A stretch of 23,465 bases of DNA from Chromatocurvus sp046260765 (GCA_046260765.1 JBHEOO010000044.1:1-23465); one strand, 5' to 3'. Counted from the stretch's first letter, positions 7,775 to 15,250 are shown. Numbers and translations are program-made. Notes: generated from the sequence alone by a model not told the origin.

Positions 7775-9766
7775 TCAGGGCGTTGTCAGTGGGAAAGCGG
7801 GATCCTCGACCCTGTCAAAGCTGGCGAAGAACTGTCCCAGTCTGATCTGGCTACCGTCGATGGAGATACCATCATTCCCTACCAGATCGGTAATATTAGC
7901 CCCGCCCATGAGCACTCTCAACAGCATCCCGTAGCCGATATTGAGTGTGACATCAGCATTGTCGGAAAGACCCCTTCTAAAATTCATCACCGCATTTTCC
8001 AGCAGCAACGTAAATGCCGCTTCTTTGTCGGGCACCCGAAGATTTACCGAGATGACCTTGCCGTCGGCTTTTTCCGGGTTGAGGTTCGTCGCCATAGCCG
8101 TCAGGAAAAGATCAATCGGGATTGCCCCCAACAGTCCTGCCGTGTCTGCCAGGCGTTGTGCCGGCGCGATGCCGTTGCGTAACTCGTGGGCGCCGCTAAG
8201 GTACACATCGCGCCACGGTCCGCTCTCTGCCAGGTAGCCCAGCTGATCGTAGGCCCGCGCTAACATGATTCGCGCGTTTTCGTTATCTGGCTGTGCGAAG
8301 ACGACATGGTGCGCCAGGCGTGCCGCCCATTGGAACGCTCCCTCGCGGTACGCATCGCGCGCGCGCTCGAGCACGGTATCGGCACCGCCCATGGCCTCGA
8401 CATAACGACGACTCTGCGACTCCGGAGGCAGAGGGTCGAGGTTGACTGGATTGCCGTCGTACCAGCCAAAGTAAAACTGGTATACCGCCTTCGCGTTGTG
8501 TTTCAGCGTGCCGTAGTAGTCGCGCGTGGCGAAGTTGGTGCGCAGCGACTCCGGCAGGGTGATGGCCTCGGCGATCTCGTTCGGCGTCAGGCCACGGGAT
8601 GCCAGGCGCATTGTCTGGTCGTGGGTATACTTGTAGATGTCGCGCTGCTTTTTCAGGTAATCGTCGACGGCGTCGTTGCCGAACACCGGCCAGTGGTGCG
8701 AGTTGAAGATTGTCTGCGCCTCATCCCCAAAGCGCAGCAGTGCCTGGTCGATATATCCCGCCCACTTGAGGGCATCGCGCACCTTGGCACCTCGGAGGGT
8801 GTAAAGATTGTGAAAATTGCGCGACAGTATTTCAGCGCCGCAGAGCGCCTCGTGATCTGGCAAGTAGAACATGAATTCCGTTGGTGCCTCGGCTTCTGGC
8901 GTATACATGAACTCGAAGCTGATGCCATCGATGTCCAGCGTGCCTGTGTCTTCATCAACACTCATGCTCGGCTGCATGATGGATGCCGTGCCACGCGCGG
9001 GCTGCTTGCCGAGCCCGGTGTCGACGTGCCCCGTGGCATCGCGCGGTAGCTCCATGCCATACATGTAGACGGCGCGCCGCAGCATGACGGTCCCCGCCAC
9101 CACATTTTCTGACACCGACTCCCGCAGGAAGCCGGCGGGCGCAATGACCGGCACATCGCGTTCTGCACGCTCCTCACGGGACAGCACGCCGAGCACACCG
9201 CCAAAATGATCGATGTGGCTGTGCGTAAACAGAACGGCGCTGACCGGCCTTTCGCCGAGAATCTCATTGACCAGCGAGAGGGCGGCGCGACTTGTTTCCT
9301 CGACAGTGAGCGGGTCGACAATGATCCAGCCCGTGTCGCCTTCAATAATTGTCATGTTGGCGAGATCGAAGCCCCGCACCTGGTAGATGCCTTCCTGCAC
9401 CTTGAACAGGCCATGGATATTGTTCAACCGGGCCTGCCTCCAGAGGCTGGGGTTGACGGTTGCGGGTGCCTCGCCTTCCTGCCAGGCGTAGTCGTCAATT
9501 GACCATACGGCGTCACCGTTGGCGTCGTTGATCTGTGGACTTTGCAGCGTGCCAAGAAATCCGCGGCGGGCATCGTCGAAGTCCCGCTGGTCATCCAGTG
9601 GTAGCAGATCCGATACGGCCGAGTTGGCATTGCGCGTCGCCGGCGCAGCGTCGCCCGGTTGCCTGCCGTCGCTGTCAGCCAGGGGGTTACGACCCGGGGA
9701 GGGAGCTTCATCACCACAGCCCGTTAGCAGCGCCAGCATTACGACACTCATGATTACGATTCGCAT
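7775..9766 (-). CDS. alkyl/aryl-sulfatase, metallo-beta-lactamase fold (SdsA1/BDS1-like) lipoprotein
   Basis: Zinc hydrolase that removes sulfate from alkyl sulfates such as dodecyl sulfate, by family. 663 residues, close to Pseudomonas SdsA1 (about 658). A lipobox (LLTGC, Cys17) makes it a predicted lipoprotein facing the periplasm. The catalytic domain has the metal motif THSHIDHFGG (181-190), the acid CGAEI (about 309-313) and NSHHWP (355-360). A dimerisation domain follows (HNAKAVYQFYFGWYDGNP, then VFAQPDNENARIMLARAYDQ), and an SCP2-like C-terminal domain that would bind the alkyl chain. The ATG at 9766 has GGAGAA upstream. It is divergent from the Zur-like regulator, sharing about 150 bases of upstream DNA. 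The tight fit to the alkylsulfatase subfamily makes another MBL activity unlikely. Confidence 0.93.
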   Translation of the reverse strand: MRIVIMSVVMLALLTGCGDEAPSPGRNPLADSDGRQPGDAAPATRNANSAVSDLLPLDDQRDFDDARRGFLGTLQSPQINDANGDAVWSIDDYAWQEGEAPATVNPSLWRQARLNNIHGLFKVQEGIYQVRGFDLANMTIIEGDTGWIIVDPLTVEETSRAALSLVNEILGERPVSAVLFTHSHIDHFGGVLGVLSREERAERDVPVIAPAGFLRESVSENVVAGTVMLRRAVYMYGMELPRDATGHVDTGLGKQPARGTASIMQPSMSVDEDTGTLDIDGISFEFMYTPEAEAPTEFMFYLPDHEALCGAEILSRNFHNLYTLRGAKVRDALKWAGYIDQALLRFGDEAQTIFNSHHWPVFGNDAVDDYLKKQRDIYKYTHDQTMRLASRGLTPNEIAEAITLPESLRTNFATRDYYGTLKHNAKAVYQFYFGWYDGNPVNLDPLPPESQSRRYVEAMGGADTVLERARDAYREGAFQWAARLAHHVVFAQPDNENARIMLARAYDQLGYLAESGPWRDVYLSGAHELRNGIAPAQRLADTAGLLGAIPIDLFLTAMATNLNPEKADGKVISVNLRVPDKEAAFTLLLENAVMNFRRGLSDNADVTLNIGYGMLLRVLMGGANITDLVGNDGISIDGSQIRLGQFFASFDRVEDPAFPLTTP

Positions 9767-9876
9767 CCGTTTCTCCGGCTGGTTATTGGCTTTTCCGAGT
9801 GTTTTGTATTGTGCGGCAGCGCATCTGGTGAGACAAGTCTGCGCCGCAAAGCCTGCGTCGCAAGGGCACGCAGAGA

Positions 9877-9892
9877 GATGTTATACTGCATC
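9877..9892. promoter_or_regulatory. candidate Zur operator upstream of the Zur-like gene
   Basis: GATGTTATACTGCATC is a dyad (GATG, central TA, CATC) located 22 bases before the GTG start of the Fur-family gene. It shares ATGTTATA and a following CA with the site upstream of the TonB receptor at 13526-13540. Gammaproteobacterial Zur boxes are built on TGTTATA half-sites, so autoregulation is a reasonable inference. Confidence 0.45.
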
Positions 9893-9913
9893 GAAAGGCG
9901 AAGGAGATCGCGT

Positions 9914-10375
9914 GTGAAGCACAGTAAAGCAGTCAAGGCGGTGAATGCAGCGATAGCACGCTGCGAGGAGAACGGTATACGCCTGACGGAGCGGCGGCGG
10001 CAGCTGCTGGAGACCATTCTCGGGCAGGCACGCCCGGTATCCGCTTACGAGCTTGTTGAGGCTGTGCGCGAGGACCACGCTGCCCGCGTGCCGGTCATGA
10101 CGGTTTACCGTGTGCTCGATCTGTTTGCCGAGGCCGGCATCGTACACAAGCTGCGGTCTAGCAACAGCTACACCGCCTGTGCCCATCTCGCTTGCAGCCA
10201 TGTTCACGATGCACCGCAGTTTCTGATCTGTGAGGAGTGTGCCGAGGTCGAGGAACTCGATACCCGTAAACGTGACATCGAGCGCATGACGCGGGAGGCG
10301 CGCGAGATCGGTTTTCATGTGCGCGACAGACAGCTTGAGATCTACGGGGTTTGCAAGCGCTGCGCCGCGGGTTAA
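9914..10375 (+). CDS. zur: Fur-family transcriptional regulator, Zur-like (zinc uptake regulator)
   Basis: Winged-helix metalloregulator expected to repress zinc-uptake genes when zinc is bound. The start is GTG at 9914, with AAGGAG seven bases upstream; the frame stays open further up but without a better site. 153 residues: DNA-binding wing with RLTERRRQLLETIL (about 23-36), ARPVSAYEL, and recognition helix PVMTVYRVLDLFAEAGIVHKL (about 60-80). The dimerisation half has the structural-zinc cysteines CEEC (106-109) and CKRC (147-150). The His-rich metal site of Fur is not obvious: it reads ACSHVHDAPQFLICEECAEVEE, nearer to Zur. Context (candidate TGTTATA operators, a ZnuD-like receptor nearby) favours Zur over Fur or PerR. 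Confidence 0.82.
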   Translation: MKHSKAVKAVNAAIARCEENGIRLTERRRQLLETILGQARPVSAYELVEAVREDHAARVPVMTVYRVLDLFAEAGIVHKLRSSNSYTACAHLACSHVHDAPQFLICEECAEVEELDTRKRDIERMTREAREIGFHVRDRQLEIYGVCKRCAAG

Positions 10376-10759
10376 ACCTGCACGACTCCAGGCCGATTAT
10401 CGCGGCGCTGATGCTGTTCTCGGCCGCTTCATCGCCGGCTGCCTTCCATCGCGAGATCAGTCTCGCAATAGTCAACTTTTCAGAGTTTAAGTGCTATTAC
10501 ATAGCATGCATATGTCAAGTCAAAGACTGATGCGTGTCGGCGCCATGCTGCCTCAATCCATAAGAACGCTCGATTCTTTGGGCCCCGTGTCAAGCTATCT
10601 GCTGGATGATTCTGTTATTGAGGAAAACCTGTTTTGGTCATATGCTGTAATAGTACATATTCATTTATGGCGACTACGTACCAGCTTCTGCTCACGGCGT
10701 CTCGAACAGATTGCGCCGTGACTTCATCCCAAACCCGTTGCGATAGAAGGTAAATTAAG
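10376..10759. other. gene-poor region with an inverted-repeat pair
   Basis: 384 bases between the Zur-like gene and the double-cupin gene with no convincing gene. A 76-codon plus-strand frame at 10491-10721 lacks a good ribosome site and family features. The region becomes AT-richer after 10480 and holds the inverted-repeat pair at 10494-10514 and 10639-10653 and a perfect short palindrome GCTAT-TAC-ATAGC (10493-10505). It probably carries the promoter of the double-cupin gene. Confidence 0.6.
10494..10653. repeat. gapped inverted repeat CTATTACA(TA)GCAT(GC)ATATG
   Basis: CTATTACATAGCATGCATATG at 10494-10514 (plus strand) recurs as CTATTACAGCATATG on the minus strand at 10639-10653. The copies differ by two 2-base insertions and are separated by 124 bases. 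They could be a pair of operator sites or the ends of a tiny degenerate element. They frame the likely promoter region of the double-cupin gene. Confidence 0.4.
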
Positions 10760-11440
10760 ATGATCAGATTAGCGTCCAAACTGAACCGTAATATTCAACT
10801 CTCCATTGCCTGCGCGCTTGCTACGACCTCTGCTACGTTTGCCTATGGCGAAGAGGGGGCAATGCCTGACCCGCTGTTCAGCAACGATTATGTCTCGGTA
10901 AGCCGGCTTGCGCTGGCGCCCGGGGAGGAACTGCCGATGCACAGCGGCAATGCTCGAGTCGTCTATTCACTATCCGACTATACGATACGCTGGACGGAAG
11001 ATGGCGAGACAGAGGAAAACAGCTGGCGCGAAGGCGAAGTGCACGCACATGAGGCGCTTGAGCATGCGATAAAAAACACAGGGACAACCATCGCAGACCT
11101 TTTGATTGTGTCAAGGTCTGATGCAGCGCTGCCTGTTATTGACAACGCCGATGATGCCGCGGCTGTGCCGGGTGGATATGCAGCTGTCATTGCTGACCTT
11201 GAGGATGTCCGCGTGCTTCGCGTGGCGTTGCCTTCGGGGGCTGAACAGCCGCTGCATGCGGGTGCGCCACGAATCGTCTATTCACTGAATGACTACAGCG
11301 TGGTACTGAAAACTCCCGGTGATGAAGGGCGAGAAGTTGATCTGGCTACTGGCTCGGTACACTGGCACGATGCCGGCCCTCACGCAGTTGTCAACAGCGG
11401 TGACGATACGGCACGTTTTGTGATCTTTGCATTTCGGTGA
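10760..11440 (+). CDS. secreted double-cupin protein, function unknown
   Basis: 226 residues from the ATG at 10760 (GAAGG eight bases upstream). A signal peptide ends near ATTSATFAYG. The mature protein consists of two similar cupin-like repeats. Repeat one is about 42-115 (VSRLALAPGEELPMHSGNAR, VVYSLSDYTIRW, GEVHAHEALEHAIKNTG). Repeat two is about 146-225 (VLRVALPSGAEQPLHAGAPR, IVYSLNDYSVVL, GSVHWHDAGPHAVVNSG). Each carries His residues at cupin metal-ligand positions (one in PMH/PLH, a second in VHAHE/VHWHD, a third in EHA/PHA). The duplicated fold is visible in the sequence; a catalytic or metal-binding role is inference. Its position between Zur and a zinc-type TonB receptor suggests a periplasmic metal link, but it could be unrelated. 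Confidence 0.75.
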   Translation: MIRLASKLNRNIQLSIACALATTSATFAYGEEGAMPDPLFSNDYVSVSRLALAPGEELPMHSGNARVVYSLSDYTIRWTEDGETEENSWREGEVHAHEALEHAIKNTGTTIADLLIVSRSDAALPVIDNADDAAAVPGGYAAVIADLEDVRVLRVALPSGAEQPLHAGAPRIVYSLNDYSVVLKTPGDEGREVDLATGSVHWHDAGPHAVVNSGDDTARFVIFAFR

Positions 11441-11470
11441 CATCAATTCGGTAATGCAGTGATATCAATA

Positions 11471-11499
11471 GTGTAGGGGGCTGCGTCGACCCCCTACAC
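11471..11499. terminator. stem-loop between converging genes, likely bidirectional terminator
   Basis: GTGTAGGGGG (11471-11480) and CCCCCTACAC (11490-11499) form a perfect 10-bp stem with a 9-base loop. It lies between the stops of the double-cupin gene (11440) and the TonB receptor (11519), where a two-way terminator is expected. A clean T tract follows on neither strand, so its efficiency is uncertain. Confidence 0.65.
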
Positions 11500-11518
11500 G
11501 TCCGTTCTCAGGACAGAC

Positions 11519-13478
11519 TCAGGACAAAGGCACTTCCACCGTCAGTCTCACGTCGCGTCCAGGGTTCAGCGCGTAACCCTTGTAAGTGTTCAGGAAGTCG
11601 CGATAGGTCTCATCCAGCGCATTCCGTACCTCGATGTTTACCCTGATATCTTTNNNNNNNNNNCGTCGACGGCTTCCAGGTCAGTTCCGTAAGAACTTCA
11701 TTGGCGGGGGTCAGCGGTAAATCGTCGCCCGTTTCGTCATTTTCAGTGTCGATAAAATCCAGCACCAGACGCAGCGACCAGTCTGTCGCCAGGGCGACGT
11801 CCATCTCGGCTTCCACACCCTGCAGAATTGCGTCTGTCTGTTCGTGCAGGAAAATGGGCAGCCCATTCGGCGCCTGCCTGCCGCTGTCAGTCAGATAGAT
11901 ATAGTCGTCCACACGATTCTGGTAAACCGTCACAGACCCTGTGAAGCGTTCAAAGCCCCAGCGCAGGGACAAATCCAGATTAAGTGATTTTTCCGGATCC
12001 AGATCGATGTTGCCGAGCTGCACTGCCGCCACACCGCCGTGCACACCTTCAGCGAACTGTTCGAACAATGTCGGCGCGCGAAATCCACGAGCAGCATTCG
12101 CCGCTACGGTGAAATGCTCGCCTACTGGGTAGGAGCCACCCAGGGCACCGCTTATTACGTCGTAACTGTTACGCACCCTGCCCGTGAAGCTCGGCTGTGT
12201 GGTGGTCTTGCCCGCATCCCCTTCGGTCTCAATGTGGTCGTAGCGTAATCCGGCCTGCAGCAGAAGAAGGCGAAATCTTCGCTCTTCATAAGCAAACACT
12301 CCGGCAGAGGTAACCTCGCCTCCAGGGTTCAGCACGGTCCGCCCGCGGGATTCCTGATCTCTCTGGCGCACTTCAAAGCCCAGGGTACCGCGATCAAATA
12401 AACCCTCACCCTCATGCAGTGCCTCAAAGCGGGCGACATACTGATCGAATTCAATGTCGATGTCGCCATCGAACAGACCGCTGCGCGGATTGCCCGGGCT
12501 ATTGGCGAGGCGCAGATTGTTCTGCCAGGACAGAGTCGGACGCAGTGTCCACCGGGTATCTCCGGTGTCCAGGAGATAATCGGTTCGTAATTGAACTTCG
12601 GTGTTTTCGAGTGCAATACCGATACCACGTCCATCCGGTGGAACAGGAAGCAGAAAATTCTGTTCATTATCCCATCGCGTCAAACGCAGTGAGGTTGTCG
12701 CATTGGTGCCGCGCCATGCAGCGGCGACCTGGGCATTCTGCTGCTTGAAGTCTGTGAACGGCAGTGTTCCGGTAAATGCGGGGTCGTCTCGATTGCCACT
12801 CTCAAACGCGGTTGCGCTATCCGGTGCCTCAATATCGTCCCCCTCGCGGTATGCAAAACCCGCTGTCAGGCTGAACTGCTCACCCGCACTCGCACCTCGC
12901 AGCGCGATATCTCGCTGATCATTGTTGAATGCGTAGTCAATCCTCGCGTCGAGGCTGTTGCGACGTTCGCCATCCTCTGTGTGTTCCACCGGCAGGCCGT
13001 GAACGTCAATAACGCCACCAATAGCATCTGAACCGTAGAGAAGACTGGCTGCGCCGCGAGCGACCTCAATCCGATCGCTGAGAAATGGGTCAATATTGAC
13101 GTTGTGGCGAATCCCGTACTGCTGATGGTCGACGCCAATACCATTTGAGAGGATGCGGATACGATTGCCCGTAAGACCCCGGATAACAGGAATTCCAGCA
13201 TTGTTGCCGGTGTCGAGCATCCGCACACCCGCCAGATGTTCCAGGGTCTGACCGAGACTCGTTCCCTGACGGAGATCTTTTTCGAGACCCTCCAATACGT
13301 CGATGCGTGCAGCCTGTACCATGCGGTCACCCGGCGCGGGTGCCCCAGCGGTAACATAAACATGCTCGATGATAAGTCTTTGCTCTTTTGCGGGCGTGCT
13401 CGCCTGGTCGTCCGCCGAGACAGCCAGACCGCCAAGGCTCGACAGCAGGAATAGTGCACATAAGGGTTTTGGTTTCAT
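11519..13478 (-). CDS. TonB-dependent outer-membrane receptor, candidate zinc receptor (ZnuD-like), interrupted by a gap
   Basis: Outer-membrane active transporter. From the ATG at 13478 (AGGA upstream), a signal peptide ends near LAVSADD. Then come a TonB box region (IEHVYVTAG), the plug (GQTLEHLAGVRMLDTG, IRGLTGNRIRILSNGIGV, DRIEVARGAASLLYGSDAIG) and most of the barrel. A ten-N run at 11654-11663 interrupts it. Past the gap, another frame reads VNIEVRNALDETYRDFLNTY, GYALNPGRDVRL and a TGA at 11519-11521, the expected C-terminal strand. The plug sequence DHQQYGIRHNVNIDPF resembles the ZnuD/hypothetical zinc-receptor group in carrying His near the ligand face. A Zur-like box 51 bases upstream and a Zur gene nearby support zinc as substrate. 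The broad family is certain; the ligand is inference. Confidence 0.85.
11654..11663. other. assembly gap (10 N)
   Basis: Run of ten N inside the TonB receptor gene. The reading frame changes across it, so its true length is unknown; the protein's last 44 or so residues lie on the low-coordinate side. Confidence 0.99.
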
Positions 13479-13525
13479 AAGTTTTCCTGAAGTATTTAGC
13501 CCGGGTTTGCAACGTTCATAATTAA

Positions 13526-13540
13526 ATATGTTATAACACA
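13526..13540. promoter_or_regulatory. candidate Zur operator upstream of the TonB receptor
   Basis: ATATGTTATAACACA contains the perfect palindrome TGTTATAACA (13529-13538), centred about 55 bases before the receptor start. It shares ATGTTATA..CA with the site upstream of the Zur-like gene. This is consistent with zinc-dependent repression; the spacing between half-sites is shorter than in the E. coli znu box. Confidence 0.45.
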
Positions 13541-13640
13541 GCTCTCAGGAGCGCCACAAAAAGAAAAGGTTTGTGGAAGCGAATAAGGGCTGCGAGGGAA
13601 GATTGAACATGTGAATATGTCTGTCAGACGCCAGGGCTAA

Positions 13641-13868
13641 TTATTTTTCGATCCTGCTTGTACCGACCCTGAAAGCTTTCAACCGCTTCAGTTCGCCCTC
13701 CACGAAGCTAAGCGACTGCGCGGCCTCCATCGTAGTAAAGACCCTGTCACTCATGCCCAATACCGCCTGCTCTCTGTTCTGTGCGTCGAGCGGCAGTGTG
13801 TGCAGAAAAAAAACCAACAGCGCTGGTACTGCCAGTATCTTAGAGCGCGCGATGAGCCTGAGTGTCAT
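13641..13868 (-). CDS. short exported protein, probable truncated partner of the TonB cassette (TPR-protein stub)
   Basis: 75 residues. The ATG at 13868 overlaps the stop of the ExbD-TonB fusion by four bases (ATGA), so translation is probably coupled. A signal peptide (ILAVPALLVFFLHTLPLDAQ) is followed by NREQAVLGMSDRVFTTMEAAQ, which resembles the opening of the tetratricopeptide proteins that usually follow tonB in gammaproteobacterial DUF3450/ExbB/ExbD/TonB loci (YGMSEKVYKQL-like). Those proteins normally run to several hundred residues; here the frame stops after about 50 mature residues, so this is either a remnant or a minimal version. The resemblance is from memory, not alignment. 162 bases separate it from the zinc-type receptor. 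Confidence 0.55.
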   Translation of the reverse strand: MTLRLIARSKILAVPALLVFFLHTLPLDAQNREQAVLGMSDRVFTTMEAAQSLSFVEGELKRLKAFRVGTSRIEK

Positions 13869-14461
13869 TGCTCGGCTCCAGACGTTGGCGCTGTTTCAAA
13901 GTGGAACATGTTATAAACGTTCAGGACTTCCACCGGGGTGCCATCGATAACACGTGGTTTGTACTTGAAATGTCGTGCTGCGTTTATCGAGGGCCGTGCA
14001 AAAAGTGGGTCAGAGCAGCCATCCGGCACAACCTCGACATCGCGCACTGTGCCGCTGGTTGTAACGGTATATCGCACCAGGCACTCACCGGTAATGCCAA
14101 GTTGCTGCGCCCGCCGGGGATACATCGGTGCGACTTTGACGATAGAAAGATAATCACCATCGCCCGTACCGAGACCCAGTCCAGTCCGGCCGAATTCCAG
14201 ATCTCGACCCGGTCTGACGGGCGCGGTCACTGCCAGTACCTGACCGGTAAGGCTTCTGCTGGGCTGGCTGATAGGGGGAGCTTTTGGCAGGTCGCTTAGC
14301 TCAGGGCGGTCTGGCTTATCGACCTCGATACCCGATTCCTTGATAAAGGTCGCGGTGACGATAAAGAAGATCAGCATAATGAATACCACGTCGAGCATTG
14401 GTGTGATGTCCACACCGGTTTCATCGAATTCCTCAGGAAGGGAAGTGAGAATGTCACGCAT
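13865..14461 (-). CDS. ExbD-TonB fusion: ExbD transmembrane segment joined to TonB C-terminal domain
   Basis: 198-residue energy-transduction protein from the ATG at 14461 (AGGA upstream). Residues 1-48 are ExbD/TolR-like: cytoplasmic tail, then VDITPMLDVVFIMLIFFIVT with the conserved membrane aspartate (Asp24, equivalent to Asp25 of E. coli ExbD). The ExbD periplasmic domain is missing. About 49-72 is a short Pro-rich linker (PKAPPISQPS). Residues 104-189 are a TonB C-terminal domain: YLSIVKVAPMYPRRAQQLGI, RYTVTTSGTVRDVEVV, and HFKYKPRVIDGTPVEV. TonB's own membrane anchor is absent, so the ExbD helix would serve as anchor. The gene starts four bases after the stop of an ExbB fragment and overlaps the next gene. 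It looks like an in-frame deletion joining neighbouring exbD and tonB; whether it works is unknown. Confidence 0.85.
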   Translation of the reverse strand: MRDILTSLPEEFDETGVDITPMLDVVFIMLIFFIVTATFIKESGIEVDKPDRPELSDLPKAPPISQPSRSLTGQVLAVTAPVRPGRDLEFGRTGLGLGTGDGDYLSIVKVAPMYPRRAQQLGITGECLVRYTVTTSGTVRDVEVVPDGCSDPLFARPSINAARHFKYKPRVIDGTPVEVLNVYNMFHFETAPTSGAEQ

Positions 14462-14465
14462 GGGT

Positions 14466-14640
14466 TTAATCCTGCACCTGTGTGAAGTGTGTAAGCAGAC
14501 GCTCGCGCGCCGCCGTGGCCCGACGCTCAAAAACGCTGATCGCCAGAAGCCCGAAGATGGCGACGACCATGCCGCCAGGCGTGGATACTGTGGCCTTGGA
14601 TACCCCTGCCGCCATGGAGCGCGGGTTGTTTGAACCTGTG
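14466..14640 (-). pseudogene. C-terminal fragment of MotA/TolQ/ExbB proton channel
   Basis: Read on the minus strand, an open frame gives GSNNPRSMAAGVSKATVSTP, GGMVVAIFGLLAISVFERRA and a basic tail ending in TAA at 14466-14468. This matches the last third of ExbB/TolQ proteins (G.G.P..MA.GIS.A.V.T..GL.VAI), covering the last membrane helix and tail. The first two membrane helices are gone; homology stops at about 14640, where plus-strand sequence of an ABC permease begins. An in-frame ATG at 14615 could start a peptide of about 50 residues. The stop lies four bases before the ExbD-TonB fusion, the usual exbB-exbD order. A functional ExbB from this locus is not possible as assembled. Confidence 0.8.
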
Positions 14641-14871
14641 GCAGATTTTCGGCGTGCTTCGGCGGATTACCTTTCGAAGCTAAAGGCAGATCTTGGCGGG
14701 TTTATCGATCAGGGGGAGATCATGCGTGCAGAGGATCTGGCGTCGTTGCCACAATTTCAGTGGTCACCCCGGCGCATGCCTCCCTATACCGCGATGGCTA
14801 TCCTGTTTCTGGTCACGGTATTTGTCGGTTTTGTCTGTGCGCGACGCCTGCGTCTTGTTTCTGTTCAGTGA
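14614..14871 (+). pseudogene. C-terminal fragment of an ABC-2 type permease (DUF3526-like)
   Basis: Plus-strand frame with FEPVADFRRASADYLSKLKA, MRAEDLASLPQFQWSPRRMP and a final membrane helix (YTAMAILFLVTVFVGFVCAR), ending at 14871. This is the layout of the C-terminus of DUF3526 ABC permeases: a periplasmic loop, a short PxF motif, then the last helix. The N-terminal helix and most of the loop are missing. An ATG at 14614 opens the frame, but no ribosome site or signal supports a real start. It begins at the point where the ExbB fragment on the other strand loses homology, so both genes were cut at one breakpoint. Family assignment is moderate. Confidence 0.6.
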
Positions 14872-14886
14872 TGCCGGTGTAGCTCA

Positions 14887-15099
14887 TCAGCGCGAGGGGG
14901 ACTTGCACTCCGTGAGGGCACGATTGTTGACACGCGGTTGAGAGTATTGAGGCCGTTCGCGTTGCGGGAAGTGGCAGATGCCATAACTAATCAGGAAACC
15001 CGCCATGCCGTCACGCCACCCTCGGCGTCCAGTGCCGCCACCCGTGGCCCGAAGGTTGCCGGACGCGTCAGGTGCTGTCGATTGGTCCATAGGTGACAT
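14887..15099 (-). CDS. possible small ORF of unknown function
   Basis: 70-codon frame whose ATG at 15099 follows a strong GGAGGAAAGA. The product has a Gly/Arg-rich first half (GGGTGRRGWRDG), a short hydrophobic patch (MAGFLISYGICHF) and a polar tail. I recognise no family. It is divergent from the methyltransferase gene at 15251. The ribosome site is good, but composition and length do not exclude chance, and it lies next to a rearrangement breakpoint. The remainder of 14872-15250 shows no other gene. Confidence 0.3.
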   Translation of the reverse strand: MSPMDQSTAPDASGNLRATGGGTGRRGWRDGMAGFLISYGICHFPQRERPQYSQPRVNNRALTECKSPSR

Positions 15100-15250
15100 T
15101 CTTTCCTCCAGTGTCCAGGTGATCATGACCGGCTAGCGAAGCTGTATCGGTAAAAGCCATGAGCGCTTGCTGCTCTTGAAGCAAGCCGATAGCATAAAAT
15201 TTCTTCAGGTGTCGTGGGTATTCGGCGCCTTGCGAGAGGAGTAGGGCAAT

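Noticed and set aside
10491..10721. 76-codon plus-strand ORF upstream of the double-cupin gene
   Set aside because: No ribosome site, and it overlaps the inverted repeats and likely promoter DNA. The composition is not protein-like.
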